Notes: generated by a model not told the origin, from the letters alone. DNA of 48,739 nt from Hydrogenibacillus sp. (GCA_014896255.1 JADBKT010000029.1:1-48739); one strand, 5' to 3'. Shown: positions 18,818 to 27,986, counted from the first letter of the stretch. A program made the numbers and translations.

Positions 18818-21073
18818 TCACACCTTAAACCGCTTGACCTTTTCCACCAGCCCCTGCGTCGTAGCCAACAACTCCGCAAGCCCGGCCTTCAGGTCGTTCA
18901 TCGTGGCGCTCGTCTCCTCGGAAGAGGCGGCCACTTCCTCCGCCCCCGCAGACGTCTCCTCGGCGAGCGCCGCGGCTTCCTGCGCTTGTTCGGCAAGCGC
19001 CTTGATCAGCTCCGCTTCTTCCTCGACCGCCTGTACAATCGTCTCCACGGTATGATCGACGTCGCTCATGATCTGCACGAGATTTTGGAACGTCTCTCGC
19101 GTCACGCGCGCCTCGCGCCCTTCTTGTTCGATTTCCGCCGCACTGGAGGTGATCGCTTGTTCTACGGTGTTCATCGTCTTTAAGACATCGCGCACGATCG
19201 ACTCGATTTCTCGTGCAGATTCGGCGCTGTTTTCGGCCAGCTTCCGCACCTCCGCGGCGACCACGGCGAATCCCTTGCCGTGCTCTCCGGCGCGCGCCGC
19301 CTCGATGGCCGCGTTTAGGGCCAGCAAATTCGTCCGCGAGGCGATCTCCCCGACCGCCGACGCCATGCGCACGATGGACCGCATCTTCTCCGCCAGAGAA
19401 CGTACCGACTCGGCATTTTCCGACGATTGCCGGGCCGTCCGTTCGACGCCGGCGATGAGCCGTTCAATCGCGGCGTCGCTTTCCTCAAGCGCCCGGCCGG
19501 CGTCGTTCGCCCGACGGCGAATCGACTCCACCGCCTGCCGCACTTCTTCTCCTTGACGGCCGAGCGTATGCACGCTCTCATCCGTTTTTTGCGCAATCAG
19601 CGCGTGTTCCTCGGCGCCGCGGGCGATCTCCTCGATCGTCGTCGCCACCTGATCCGCTGCCGCCGACACATCGTCGAACGCCGAAGCGAAATGGTGCACC
19701 GTCTTCTCCGACGCTTCGGCGCTCTTTTGCACCGCCTCGACGATGCCTCGGAGATCTTCGATCATCCGATCGAAGGCCAGCGAAAGCCGCCCGATTTCAT
19801 CCCGCCGGTGTATGCCGACACGCACCGTCAGATCCCCGGCGGCGATCGCCTCCGTCGCCACCAGAAGCTTCCCGAGCGGCACGGTCACCGCACGGGCGGA
19901 GAGGAACGCGCCGACGAGGATGAGCAGCACGCCGACGACGAGAACGATCAACATCCAGTTGGTCACCGCCTTCACCGGTCCGAGGGCGGTCGCTTGCGGC
20001 GTTTCGACGAACACCGCATAACCGCGTTCGGGGTCGACCGCGTACGCCGCGAGCACCGGTTCGCCGAAGGCGTTTTTCGTCTTCAGCGTCCGGACCTTGC
20101 CCGCCACGAGTTCCTGTTGACGAGCGTAATAATCGGCCACCGCGCCGTCCCGACGAATGAAGTCCGTGTTCCATGCTTCACGCGGCAACGCCGTGCCCTT
20201 GTCGTCGAACATCTGCGCATTGAGCAGCCGATCATCGTCGGCGGCAACGACCAGGCCGTCCCGATTGAGCAAAAACACCTTCAGATCAGCGCTCGACTGA
20301 CCGCGCATGATCGGCCAAAGCAGCTGCACGTTTGCCTTCGCCGCCAGGATGTAGCGCGGCCGGTCGAAGATGTCCAGAGCGGGTGCCGCGTAATCGATCT
20401 CAAACATCGTGTTGATGCTCTTGTTGGGCTGGATCGGGCCGATATACCCTTCTTTTTTCTGCCCTTCGACGAAATACGTCTCATTCTTGAAGTAGACTTG
20501 ATCCCCGCTCCGTTCCCCGTCGCCGGTAAACCCGAGGCGCGCCACGACCCGCCCTTCGAGATCGACGAGCGCCATCTCCCGCAGTTGGTTGGACGACGAC
20601 TTGATGTTCAAAAAGGTGAGCATCACCTCGTTCTCGCTGTTGAGCTTGCCGAACGATTGGGCGACGGCCCGCACCGTGTCGAGCATGTTGTCGTTGAACG
20701 TATTGAGGCGATTGAGCGTATTTTGCGCCCTTGAACTCATCTGCTCATAGATGCGCGCTTCGAGCTGCGCGGCGACATACGGCGTCACCACGGCCAAAAG
20801 ACCGATCGCGATAAGGACGATGACGATCAAAAAGTGAAAAAGGATGCGGAACGAGAGCGATCGGAAAAAAGGCACGCGGCTGCCCATCGTGAACAAGGAC
20901 GATGCGGCTTCGGCCGTCTTTTGCCGTGCGCGCCAACGTTCGGCGCTTCCTCGGCCGAAGCGTATGAGCCATCGATAGACGCTTTGAAGCAGCCGCACGA
21001 CGACACGCCCGAACGCCGAAGCGGCCCGAGCGACGAAAGACCACCATTTTTGTACTTGCTGTCTTTTTTGCAC
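18818..21073 (-). CDS. Methyl-accepting chemotaxis protein with Cache-type sensor
   Basis: A 751-residue transmembrane chemoreceptor. Order: an unusual ~75-residue basic cytoplasmic arm, helix 1 (about 78-100), an external double-Cache-like ligand domain (about 101-370), helix 2 (about 372-393), HAMP (394-446), and the coiled-coil signalling region with the conserved tip [22 protein letters not shown]-type hairpin at about 576-616. It should pass signals to CheA/CheW. Glu/Gln-rich AEET and SEET segments near the C-terminus are likely methylation sites. GTG 21073 follows GAGGGG by 6 nt. A sigma-D-type promoter lies just upstream, and a terminator follows, so the gene is a single unit of the motility regulon. 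The ligand cannot be told from the sequence. Confidence 0.93.
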   Translation of the reverse strand: MQKRQQVQKWWSFVARAASAFGRVVVRLLQSVYRWLIRFGRGSAERWRARQKTAEAASSLFTMGSRVPFFRSLSFRILFHFLIVIVLIAIGLLAVVTPYVAAQLEARIYEQMSSRAQNTLNRLNTFNDNMLDTVRAVAQSFGKLNSENEVMLTFLNIKSSSNQLREMALVDLEGRVVARLGFTGDGERSGDQVYFKNETYFVEGQKKEGYIGPIQPNKSINTMFEIDYAAPALDIFDRPRYILAAKANVQLLWPIMRGQSSADLKVFLLNRDGLVVAADDDRLLNAQMFDDKGTALPREAWNTDFIRRDGAVADYYARQQELVAGKVRTLKTKNAFGEPVLAAYAVDPERGYAVFVETPQATALGPVKAVTNWMLIVLVVGVLLILVGAFLSARAVTVPLGKLLVATEAIAAGDLTVRVGIHRRDEIGRLSLAFDRMIEDLRGIVEAVQKSAEASEKTVHHFASAFDDVSAAADQVATTIEEIARGAEEHALIAQKTDESVHTLGRQGEEVRQAVESIRRRANDAGRALEESDAAIERLIAGVERTARQSSENAESVRSLAEKMRSIVRMASAVGEIASRTNLLALNAAIEAARAGEHGKGFAVVAAEVRKLAENSAESAREIESIVRDVLKTMNTVEQAITSSAAEIEQEGREARVTRETFQNLVQIMSDVDHTVETIVQAVEEEAELIKALAEQAQEAAALAEETSAGAEEVAASSEETSATMNDLKAGLAELLATTQGLVEKVKRFKV

Positions 21074-21114
21074 GTTCGTCCCCTCATTTCCCCGACTGTT
21101 CCTTCTCTTTTAGG

Positions 21115-21141
21115 TTATCGTCATTCGCTCAGGTTTTTTTA
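21115..21141 (-). promoter_or_regulatory. Sigma-D (motility) type promoter of the chemoreceptor
   Basis: Minus strand: TAAA (21138-21141), exactly 15 nt, then GACGATAA (21115-21122), against the Bacillus sigma-D consensus TAAA-N15-GCCGATAA (one mismatch). The predicted start is about 36 nt before the GTG. No good sigma-A promoter is visible in this gap, and chemoreceptor genes are classic sigma-D targets. Confidence 0.8.
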
Positions 21142-21197
21142 TAGGACATCGGGATGAAATAGGACAAAACGGACTGCAAGATAGGCGCGACCCCATC

Positions 21198-21222
21198 AAA
21201 AAGCCGCGCCGTTCGGCGCGGC
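21198..21222 (-). terminator. Terminator after endoA
   Basis: Minus strand: perfect 8-bp stem GCCGCGCC / GGCGCGGC with GAAC tetraloop, followed by TTTTT. It closes the acpS-ydcC-alr-endoAI-endoA run 33 nt past the endoA stop. Confidence 0.88.
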
Positions 21223-21254
21223 CCGCCTCCGTGCACGCTTTCCAGCGGATACCG

Positions 21255-21605
21255 TCAAAAATCGACCAACCCCAGGCTGATCATCAGCGCTTCATTCACC
21301 CGACTCATGACCGCATCGTCGAGATGCGTGATCTTGTCCGTGAGCCGCTGTTTGTCGATCGTGCGAATCTGCTCCAACAAGATGACCGAGTCACGATCGA
21401 AGCCGTGGGCTTTGCCGTCGATCTCCACGTGCGTCGGCAGCTTCGCTTTTTGGATCTGCGAGGTGATGGCGGCGACGATGACCGTCGGGCTGAAACGGTT
21501 GCCGATATCGTTTTGGATGACCAAAACAGGGCGCATGCCTCCCTGTTCCGAGCCGATCACGGGGGAAAGGTTGGCAAAGAAAACGTCGCCGCGCTTGACG
21601 ATCAT
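21255..21605 (-). CDS. ndoA: mRNA endoribonuclease EndoA (MazF-type toxin)
   Basis: A 116-residue MazF-family RNase that cuts mRNA (UACAU in B. subtilis) and is held inactive by its antitoxin. It closely follows the B. subtilis protein: start [52 protein letters not shown], and the C-terminal [12 protein letters not shown]. The conserved Arg and Ser/Thr of the active site (GGMRPV; ITSQIQ) are in place. ATG 21605 is 2 nt past the antitoxin stop. Confidence 0.97.
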   Translation of the reverse strand: MIVKRGDVFFANLSPVIGSEQGGMRPVLVIQNDIGNRFSPTVIVAAITSQIQKAKLPTHVEIDGKAHGFDRDSVILLEQIRTIDKQRLTDKITHLDDAVMSRVNEALMISLGLVDF

Positions 21606-21607
21606 CG

Positions 21608-21886
21608 CTACACCCCACTGACCATCCGAAGTACGGTGAGGTCTGCTTCGTCTTCCGCAGGTTTCGCCTCTGTCGCCATGTGCAAATTGATACGAGCCAT
21701 TTCCTGATAACCTTCCTGCATGCGTGAGCGTAAGAGCGCCTTGCGTTTTTCCCGCACGTACTGCCACATCGCTTCGCGGATCAACGCACTTCGCGACAGC
21801 CGTTCATGCTGGACGAGGCCGTCCACCTCGGCGAGCAGATCGTGCGGGACGGTGACGACGATGCGTTTTGCTGCGCTCTTGGACAA
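21608..21886 (-). CDS. ndoAI: EndoAI antitoxin (ribbon-helix-helix)
   Basis: A 92-residue antitoxin with an N-terminal ribbon-helix-helix fold ([18 protein letters not shown], then [14 protein letters not shown]) and a C-terminal toxin-binding tail rich in acidic and hydrophobic residues ([18 protein letters not shown]). It matches the B. subtilis antitoxin in length and ending. I chose TTG 21886 because GGAGG lies 8 nt upstream; a longer frame reading to 21985 has no ribosome site at its start. Confidence 0.92.
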   Translation of the reverse strand: MSKSAAKRIVVTVPHDLLAEVDGLVQHERLSRSALIREAMWQYVREKRKALLRSRMQEGYQEMARINLHMATEAKPAEDEADLTVLRMVSGV

Positions 21887-22006
21887 CCGACACACCTCCG
21901 CTGGACCGTGCTTCCCGCTCAGGCATTCGATGCCATTGTAACAAAGCGCGTCCCGCACCGCAAGAAAAGAACCTTCAAGCGCCATCGCCCGATTCTCTTG
22001 GCCGGC

Positions 22007-23161
22007 TTACGGCGCGGCGTCGTCCGACGAGACGATTACCCGCGGGAGGCGTCGGGCAAGACGCGTTGTCACTTCATAGGGAATCGTGCCCAGCGCCTCG
22101 GCCAGCGCTTCCGCAGAGATCTCCTCCTGCCCCTGCCGGCCGATGATGACGACTTCATCGCCGAAAGCCACGCCGTCGATGTCCGTCACGTCGACGACCA
22201 CGGCGTCCATCGTCACCCGCCCGACGATCGGCGCTCTTTGGCCGCGGATGAGCACCGCGCCCTTGTTCGAAAAACGCCGGTCGTATCCGTCTCCGTAACC
22301 GACCGGGACCGTCGCCAGCCGTCGAGGGGAAGGCGCGACATACGTCCCCCCGTAACTCACCGCCGTCCCCGGCGCCACGTCGACGAGCTGGGCGACGATC
22401 GACCGGAGCGACAGCACGGGCCGAAGCGGGATGCCAAAATGATCGGCAAAACCCGGTGCAGGCGACAGGCCGTAGAGCGCGATGCCGAGGCGGACGGCGG
22501 AAAAGCTGCGCTCCGGATAACGCATCGCGCCGGCGCTGTTCGACAGATGCACAATCGGCGGGAGCAGGCCCTCGGCGCGAAGGACCTCGACAAACTGCAC
22601 AAAACGGGCGTATTGCTGCTCCGGCGCGTCGCTCGAAAGATCGTCGGCGGAAGCATAATGGCTGTACAGCCCTTCGATCTCCACTCTCCCGAGGGCGCGA
22701 AGCGCGCGGATCGTTTCCAACACGTCTTCCGGCGACTGAAAGCCGTAGCGCCGCATTCCCGTGTCGACTTTCAGATGCACTTTAAGCGGCGCCAAAGAAG
22801 GGGCCAGACCCTGGCGAATGATCGCCGCCTGTGCCGGATCGAATACGGAGAGGGCGAACGATTGCGCCTGCGCATCGGCGACGCAATGATCGTCGTACGG
22901 GCCGAAGACGAGCGTCGGAGCCGTAATGCCGGCGGCCCGAAGCTCCAGCGCTTCGCCGACCGTGGCCACGGCGAGGCGCGTCGCGCCGGAGCGGAGCGCC
23001 GCCTCGGCGATCTCCCGCACACCGTGACCGTAGGCGTTGTCTTTGACCACCGCGATCACGCCGACCCCTTCCGGCAGGCGCGCGCGGATCACCTGAATAT
23101 TGTGCCGGATGGACGCTTCATCGAGCGTAATGTACGTCGAACGGCAGAATGGCTGGACCAC
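22007..23161 (-). CDS. alr: Alanine racemase
   Basis: A 384-residue PLP enzyme making D-alanine for peptidoglycan. The PLP lysine is Lys40 in AVVKDNAYGHG; most relatives have Ala where this one has Asp41. SYGGTYVA carries the second catalytic tyrosine, and VKVDTGMRRYGF-type and PVGYGDGYDR segments complete the fold; the substrate loop reads TMDAVVVDV where TMDQ is usual. GTG 23161 follows GGGGG by 7 nt; ATG 23167 and ATG 23200 are alternatives. Neighbours ydcC and endoAI match the B. subtilis order. Confidence 0.95.
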   Translation of the reverse strand: MVQPFCRSTYITLDEASIRHNIQVIRARLPEGVGVIAVVKDNAYGHGVREIAEAALRSGATRLAVATVGEALELRAAGITAPTLVFGPYDDHCVADAQAQSFALSVFDPAQAAIIRQGLAPSLAPLKVHLKVDTGMRRYGFQSPEDVLETIRALRALGRVEIEGLYSHYASADDLSSDAPEQQYARFVQFVEVLRAEGLLPPIVHLSNSAGAMRYPERSFSAVRLGIALYGLSPAPGFADHFGIPLRPVLSLRSIVAQLVDVAPGTAVSYGGTYVAPSPRRLATVPVGYGDGYDRRFSNKGAVLIRGQRAPIVGRVTMDAVVVDVTDIDGVAFGDEVVIIGRQGQEEISAEALAEALGTIPYEVTTRLARRLPRVIVSSDDAAP

Positions 23162-23251
23162 GCGCATGCCCCCTACCCGTTCCAATTTCGCTTGCTCCAT
23201 CTTACCCTGAAACGGGAGGGTATGGCAAGCCGAAGATCTTCCGCCCGGCGA

Positions 23252-24307
23252 TTATTTCTCCGGAGCGACGAGGAGCGATTCGGCGACGCGCACCAGCTCT
23301 TCTTTGGGCAGATCGACGGTGGTGAGCTTATAATCGACGCCGCCGTCCGTGAAGCGGAGCGCGGTGAGTTCCCCCGTCTCGGTGATCACGCCGATCGACC
23401 CGCCCACCATCACCGGCTCGCCGACCGGGGCGACGACTTCCATCGACCGGGCCGGTGCGGCGGAGATCGTCAAACGGTGCGTCCCGCCGTAGGTGAGCGC
23501 GTAGCTGCCGTCGCCCTTGCGGTCCACACCGATGAGCACCATGCCGTTCGGACGATAAGACGGCTCACGGTATGCGACCGCAGCGGAACGGTCCTGATCG
23601 TCTCCGCCGGCCATCGTCGGGGCTGACGGGGCGTGCGCGTCCGGCAACGCCGCGTCGGAACTGCCGGAAGTCTTGGTGTCCTTAAAATCATCCGGCGTCA
23701 GGGACGGATTCCACTCAAATCGGTCGAAGACCAGCGAGACGAGCACCCGCTCATCGGCGTCGAGCACTTCCACCTTGCGCGGCGCAAGCGTCTTTCCGTC
23801 GAACCAGATTTTCTGCGTCACCAGCAGGCGGTTTTGGTACTGGGCCTTCACATGGTACAGGTAACCCTGCTCCGTGGGCGTAAAGACGCGGGCCGGATCG
23901 TCGGCGATGTTTTTCACCAGCGACTCGAACAGGTAAATCTGGCTTTGATTTTGCGGCCAGTCGCTTTGAAAACGGTACGTCTTGTTCAAATGCGGCGTGA
24001 CGACGAAGACGCCGTCGTCGTTTTTCAAGATGACCTGCTTGACGCCGCTTTCCTCATTGGACAGCACCACGCGGTAGTACTGCGGTTTTTTGTGCGATAC
24101 CTCCACCGCATAGGCGATCGGATGCGCCCCGGTCGCGATGGTCAGCGTCCCGACCCCGCGATAACCCTGCATCGATTCGATTTTTTTGGACAGATCGCCG
24201 AGCACGCTTTCGGCGTCTTTTTTCCCCCCGCACCCGCCGATGACAAGGACCGTCAGGGCCAATACCCAGACGGCCGCAAGGCGCCACCTCCGCATCAAAC
24301 CGCTCAT
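23252..24307 (-). CDS. ydcC: LolA-like lipoprotein YdcC (sporulation-associated)
   Basis: A 351-residue lipoprotein. The N-terminus has arginines, a hydrophobic core and a lipobox VIGGC with the lipidated cysteine at residue 26. The mature domain has the LolA/LolB-like beta pattern (YRGVGTLTI, QYYRVVLSNEE, DGVFVVTPHLNKTYRF, KIWFDGKTLAPRKVEV), as in the B. subtilis protein, which is made during sporulation. Residues about 205-240 form a Ser/Asp/Pro-rich linker before a second beta region. Its place between acpS and alr supports the name. The role is unknown. Confidence 0.9.
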   Translation of the reverse strand: MSGLMRRWRLAAVWVLALTVLVIGGCGGKKDAESVLGDLSKKIESMQGYRGVGTLTIATGAHPIAYAVEVSHKKPQYYRVVLSNEESGVKQVILKNDDGVFVVTPHLNKTYRFQSDWPQNQSQIYLFESLVKNIADDPARVFTPTEQGYLYHVKAQYQNRLLVTQKIWFDGKTLAPRKVEVLDADERVLVSLVFDRFEWNPSLTPDDFKDTKTSGSSDAALPDAHAPSAPTMAGGDDQDRSAAVAYREPSYRPNGMVLIGVDRKGDGSYALTYGGTHRLTISAAPARSMEVVAPVGEPVMVGGSIGVITETGELTALRFTDGGVDYKLTTVDLPKEELVRVAESLLVAPEK

Positions 24308-24397
24308 CCCCTTCCTCGAGAGTCAGGCTATCCTAACGTATGAAACGCTTGACCCCGTTATGACAAGCGTGAAGGGGACTTGCAAGAAGTCTGAAGT

Positions 24398-24775
24398 CTA
24401 TGGAAGGCCCGCCTCCAAGACGGCGACGGCGACCGTCTGCGTACGCTCATGCGAGATCGAAAGATGAATGACCAAGTCCCGTAGGCGCCCGCTGCGATCG
24501 ATTTCGACGACGACTTCCGGTGCGCCGTTTTTGCCGATGATGATGCTCACGTCGCCGAACGCAAACCGCCCGCCGATCCCCGTGCCGAGCGCCTTGGCCA
24601 GCGCCTCCTTGGACGCAAAGCGGCCGGCGACGTATTCCACTCGGCGGTAAAGCGCTTCCGGCAGCTCGGCGCGTTCCCGCGCGGTCAACAGGCGCTCGAT
24701 CGCGCGCGGCCGCTCCGCAAGCAAGCGCGCGATGCGGGCGTTGTCAACCAGATCCACTCCGAGGCCGACGATCAT
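24398..24775 (-). CDS. acpS: Holo-[acyl-carrier-protein] synthase
   Basis: A 125-residue trimeric enzyme that attaches 4'-phosphopantetheine from CoA to ACP. Magnesium and CoA motifs GVDLVD (residues 6-11) and GRFASKEALAKALGTGI (about 51-67) are intact, with HLSISHE near residue 105. ATG 24775 gives the family start MIVGLGVDLV. It heads the run to endoA and is divergent from the small gene at 24846. Confidence 0.96.
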   Translation of the reverse strand: MIVGLGVDLVDNARIARLLAERPRAIERLLTARERAELPEALYRRVEYVAGRFASKEALAKALGTGIGGRFAFGDVSIIIGKNGAPEVVVEIDRSGRLRDLVIHLSISHERTQTVAVAVLEAGLP

Positions 24776-24797
24776 CGTCTCCCTTGCACCTCCGATA

Positions 24798-24806
24798 TGT
24801 TATACT
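24798..24806 (+). promoter_or_regulatory. Extended -10 element for the 107-residue gene
   Basis: Plus strand TGTTATACT fits TGn-TATACT. No convincing -35 box stands 17 bp upstream, which is common with extended -10 promoters. The gene start is 40 nt downstream. Confidence 0.5.
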
Positions 24807-24845
24807 GTAATCAATCAAGCGTTTGTCACGAAAGGACGATCCACG

Positions 24846-25169
24846 GTGGCTGATGCGGCGTTTACGTTCGAATACGACGAACGGTTGGGGCTTCGACTTC
24901 CGGTGCTCCACAAACCATATGACGCCATGACGGAAGACGAGCGGGCCCGGCTGCTCTTGATCCTGGAAAACGTCAGCGGACGCATCCCGGAGCGCATCCG
25001 GGACCTCGAACGGCGCTACTTGGAGCTTTACAGACAAGCGCAATCCGAAGAGGGAGAGGCGTTTTTCCGCATCATGGAGGAAGCGAGCGCCCTCTCGGCG
25101 GCGATCGCCGAACTGAACGTCCTCTACTGGAACATTCAAGGCCATTTCTTGACGACGTACGTCGGTTAG
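24846..25169 (+). CDS. Small protein of unknown function
   Basis: A 107-residue soluble protein that I do not recognise. It has a short beta-like start (AAFTFEYDERLGLRLPVL), then two or three long helices rich in Glu, Arg and Leu (TEDERARLLLILENVSGRIPE; RIRDLERRYLELYRQA), ending LYWNIQGHFLTTYVG. The helical part could be a coiled coil. GTG 24846 follows AAAGGA by 9 nt and an extended -10. It is one of the few plus-strand genes, is divergent from acpS and is closed by a perfect terminator, so it is probably real and expressed alone. Confidence 0.75.
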   Translation: MADAAFTFEYDERLGLRLPVLHKPYDAMTEDERARLLLILENVSGRIPERIRDLERRYLELYRQAQSEEGEAFFRIMEEASALSAAIAELNVLYWNIQGHFLTTYVG

Positions 25170-25228
25170 CCGACCACTTGCATCGGCCGATTCAGCCGAT
25201 CGCCGGCATGGACCAATGACGGATGCTC

Positions 25229-25260
25229 AAAAAACCGGGCCGAATTCGGCCCGGTTTTTT
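25229..25260. terminator. Bidirectional terminator between the 107-residue gene and korB
   Basis: A perfect palindrome, AAAAAACCGGGCCG/AA.../CGGCCCGGTTTTTT type, with A-runs and T-runs on both sides and the centre GAATTC. It serves the plus-strand small gene and the minus-strand korAB transcript. Confidence 0.92.
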
Positions 25261-25288
25261 ATGACGGCGCGGATACGCGCGACCCCGT

Positions 25289-26152
25289 TTACTTAAATTC
25301 CTTTTCGATCTCCCGGATCAACGCCTCGTCCATCTCGCCTTCCCGAATGTCGCGGATCTTCCAGTCGATGCCGAGCTGCGTCTGGAAGTCGTCGCGTTCC
25401 TCGACGTAGAGGATGCCGTGGACGTTTCGGTTGTGCGCCTTTACCACGCGGATGGCCTCTTCCCGCGTCGGCAGCGGTTCATCGATGGCGACGAGCGACT
25501 CGCGATAGTAGTCGTACGTGTTCACCTTGTTGTACGTCACGCACGGGGAAAGGACGTTGACCAAGGAAAAGCCCTTGTGTCTGATCGCCGCCTCGATGAT
25601 CTCCGTCATGCGCTTCACGTCGCCGGAGAAGGCCTGCGCGACGAACGTCGCTCCGTTCGCCAAAGCGATCGACAGCGCGTCCATCGGATATTCTTTGTTC
25701 CCTTTGACCGTCGTCTTGGTCACGAAGTCGTGCGGGCTCGTCGGCGACGTCTGACCTTTGGTGAGCCCGTAGATGCTGTTGTCCATGACGAGATAGGTGA
25801 TGTCCATGTTGCGGCGGACGGCATGGACGAAATGCCCGGCGCCGATACCGTAACCGTCGCCGTCGCCGCCGGTGACGATGACGTGCATCTCCGGCGCGGC
25901 CATCTTCGCCCCTTGGGCGACCGGAAGCGCCCGCCCGTGGATGGTGTGGAAGCCGTACGTCCGGGAATACTCCGGCAGCTTGCTCGAGCAGCCGATGCCG
26001 GAGACGGTGATCACCTCGTGCGGTTGGATGCCGAGGTTCACGAGCGCCCGCTGCAGGCCGGCCATGACGCTGAAATGACCGCAGCCCGGGCACCACGTCG
26101 GCGTATCGCCCTTGAAATCTTTAAGCGTGGGTTTCTTGAGTTCGACCGACAC
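25289..26152 (-). CDS. korB: 2-oxoacid:ferredoxin oxidoreductase, beta subunit
   Basis: A 287-residue TPP-binding beta subunit. PTWCPGCGHFSV (Cys pair near residue 21) and the further cysteines in GIGCSSKLP and SPCVTYNK are the cluster ligands. The TPP and magnesium motif GDGDGYGIGAGHFVHAVRRN runs to DNSIYGLTKGQ. With KorA it interconverts a 2-oxoacid (most likely 2-oxoglutarate) plus CoA with an acyl-CoA, using ferredoxin. GTG 26152 follows AAGGAGG by 9 nt and lies inside the end of korA (32-bp overlap), so translation is coupled. Confidence 0.95.
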   Translation of the reverse strand: MSVELKKPTLKDFKGDTPTWCPGCGHFSVMAGLQRALVNLGIQPHEVITVSGIGCSSKLPEYSRTYGFHTIHGRALPVAQGAKMAAPEMHVIVTGGDGDGYGIGAGHFVHAVRRNMDITYLVMDNSIYGLTKGQTSPTSPHDFVTKTTVKGNKEYPMDALSIALANGATFVAQAFSGDVKRMTEIIEAAIRHKGFSLVNVLSPCVTYNKVNTYDYYRESLVAIDEPLPTREEAIRVVKAHNRNVHGILYVEERDDFQTQLGIDWKIRDIREGEMDEALIREIEKEFK

Positions 26153-27887
26153 GCCGAAGCACCTCCTTCACTTCTTCGTAGACGCGCGTCACGCGGAACG
26201 GATTGCCGTCGTACTGCGTGATCGCCGTCGAGCGGTCGTGAATCGGGAAATGTTGCCTGAGCCAGTTCAACAGCTGGCCGGAGTAGTTGTTCTCCACGGA
26301 GACGATCATCCGCTTGCCGTCGATGAACGGCTTGAGTTCTTCCACCGGCAGCGGATGCAACTGTTGGATGAACAGGCCGCCGACGCGCACGCCGTCTTCG
26401 TCCTGAAGCCGCCGGACGACCTCTTCGATCACCCCGCGCACCGAGCCGACGCCGACGAGGAGCACGTCCGCATCGCCGTTTTGGACGTAAAACGGGTTCC
26501 TCAGACGCGCCGTGCGGATTTTGCCCATCCGTTTCTGCATGATCTGCGTGCGGATGACCGGATCTTCGGTGATATAGCCGTTCTCGCCGTGCTCGTTGGA
26601 GCTCGCCGTGTGCACGCCGTACGGGTTGCCGGGGATGGCCCGGGGAGAGATGCCGTCTTCCGTAAAGCGATAGCGCTTGAAGACGAACTCCCCGTACTTC
26701 TTGGCTTCTTCCGGCGTCACGATCTTGCCCCGCTCGATCTTGACCCGCTTGGCGTCGATCGGCGGAATCGTCGTGCGGTTCATGCTGAGGGCGAGATCCA
26801 AAGCGATGATCACCGGGCACTGATACGTTTCCGCCAGGTTGAACGCCTCGGCGGCGACGTAGAAGGCGTCTTCGATGGAGCTCGGATAGACGACGATGCG
26901 CGGAATCTCCCCGTGCGTGGCAAAGAGCATGTGATTCAGATCGCTTTGCTCGTGCTTCGTCGGGAGCCCCGTGGACGGACCGGCCCGCTGCGAATCGACG
27001 ATGACGATCGGCGTCTCGCTCATCGCCGCCATGCCGAGCGCTTCGGTCTTGAGGGACATGCCCGGCCCCGACGTGGAAGTCATCGCCCGAGCGCCGGCGT
27101 ACGAGGCGCCGACGGCGAAGGTAATGCCGGCGATCTCGTCTTCGACCTGCATGATCGTCCCGCCGACGGCCGGCAGGTGCGCGGCCATCCATTCCATGAT
27201 CTCGCTCGCCGGCGTGATCGGATACGCCGAGAGGAAGCGGCAACCGGCCATGAAGCTGCCGAATGCCGTCGCCTCGTTGCCGGAGATGTACAACCGGTCT
27301 TCCGAACGCGGAAGCGGCTTGAGCCGTTTCACGTACGCCGCAAGATGCTGTTCGACGATGGCATACCCTTTGTCCACCGCCGCTTTGTTGGAGGCGATGA
27401 CCGCTTCGCCTTTCTTGGCGAATTGCTGTTCGATGAACGCGTAAAACTCTTCCACCGGGAGCGAGATGAGCGCCCCGCTCATCCCGAGGGCGATCATGTT
27501 CTTGGCCAAGGGGTTGCCGAGTTCCGTTGCAATCGCTTTCAACGGAAAGACCGCAAGCAGGTAACCGTCCTCTTCGCGGATCCTTTCTTCCTTCCCCTCC
27601 TGGATGACGATCGCCCCGGGACGAAGCTCGTGCTTGTTCACCGCGATCGTCTCCTCGTCGAGGGCCAGCAGGATGTCGACGAAATCTCCGGCGTGCTGCG
27701 TGCGATACGGCGTGGCGCGCAGTTTGTAGTTCGTATGACCGCCTTTGATGCGGCTCATGAACTGCTTGTACGTCGTGACATAGTAGCCGTAACGGAAAAG
27801 CGTCCTGGTGAAAATTTCACCGGTTGAGTCGATCCCCTCGCCTTGCTGACCGCCGACCTTCCATTCCAAGGCTGTGATCGTCTCCAT
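26121..27887 (-). CDS. korA: 2-oxoacid:ferredoxin oxidoreductase, fused gamma-alpha subunit
   Basis: A 588-residue subunit in which the gamma domain (residues about 1-190, VGGQQGEGIDSTGEIF at the start) is fused to the alpha domain (about 200-588, AYPITPASEIMEWMA, EDEIAGI, TSTSGPGMSLKTEALG). This fused form is typical of Bacillus and other aerobic or microaerobic bacteria. It lacks 8Fe ferredoxin domains, so electrons leave through a separate ferredoxin. The pair could serve an oxidative or a reductive TCA step; the sequence does not decide. ATG 27887 follows a GAGAGGTGAG site. The leader carries a strong promoter and a perfect palindrome. Confidence 0.95.
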   Translation of the reverse strand: METITALEWKVGGQQGEGIDSTGEIFTRTLFRYGYYVTTYKQFMSRIKGGHTNYKLRATPYRTQHAGDFVDILLALDEETIAVNKHELRPGAIVIQEGKEERIREEDGYLLAVFPLKAIATELGNPLAKNMIALGMSGALISLPVEEFYAFIEQQFAKKGEAVIASNKAAVDKGYAIVEQHLAAYVKRLKPLPRSEDRLYISGNEATAFGSFMAGCRFLSAYPITPASEIMEWMAAHLPAVGGTIMQVEDEIAGITFAVGASYAGARAMTSTSGPGMSLKTEALGMAAMSETPIVIVDSQRAGPSTGLPTKHEQSDLNHMLFATHGEIPRIVVYPSSIEDAFYVAAEAFNLAETYQCPVIIALDLALSMNRTTIPPIDAKRVKIERGKIVTPEEAKKYGEFVFKRYRFTEDGISPRAIPGNPYGVHTASSNEHGENGYITEDPVIRTQIMQKRMGKIRTARLRNPFYVQNGDADVLLVGVGSVRGVIEEVVRRLQDEDGVRVGGLFIQQLHPLPVEELKPFIDGKRMIVSVENNYSGQLLNWLRQHFPIHDRSTAITQYDGNPFRVTRVYEEVKEVLRRVGRTQETHA

Positions 27888-27911
27888 ACGGTCTCACCTC
27901 TCTTGTACCAG

Positions 27912-27930
27912 TACAGGAACTCTTCCTGTA
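27912..27930. promoter_or_regulatory. Palindromic operator candidate in the korAB leader
   Basis: A perfect inverted repeat TACAGGAA-CTC-TTCCTGTA lies about 20-38 nt downstream of the predicted korAB start. No T-run follows, so it is not a terminator. It could bind a repressor dimer as a roadblock or form an RNA hairpin before the ribosome site. The regulator is unknown. Confidence 0.55.
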
Positions 27931-27957
27931 TAGTACACGTTTTGCATTTCTAAAGAA

Positions 27958-27986
27958 ATTATAGACCACAACTGGCTTCAAAGCAA
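27958..27986 (-). promoter_or_regulatory. korAB promoter
   Basis: Minus strand: -35 TTGCTT (27981-27986), 17-bp spacer, perfect -10 TATAAT (27958-27963). The predicted start is near 27951, giving a leader of about 64 nt that contains the palindrome at 27912-27930. The remaining gap up to the ywgA stop (27987-28106) shows nothing convincing. Confidence 0.85.

Noticed and set aside
21806-23626. 606-codon plus-strand open frame
   Set aside because: Antisense to alr and ydcC, with shadow composition.
26112-27827. 571-codon plus-strand open frame
   Set aside because: Antisense shadow of korA.
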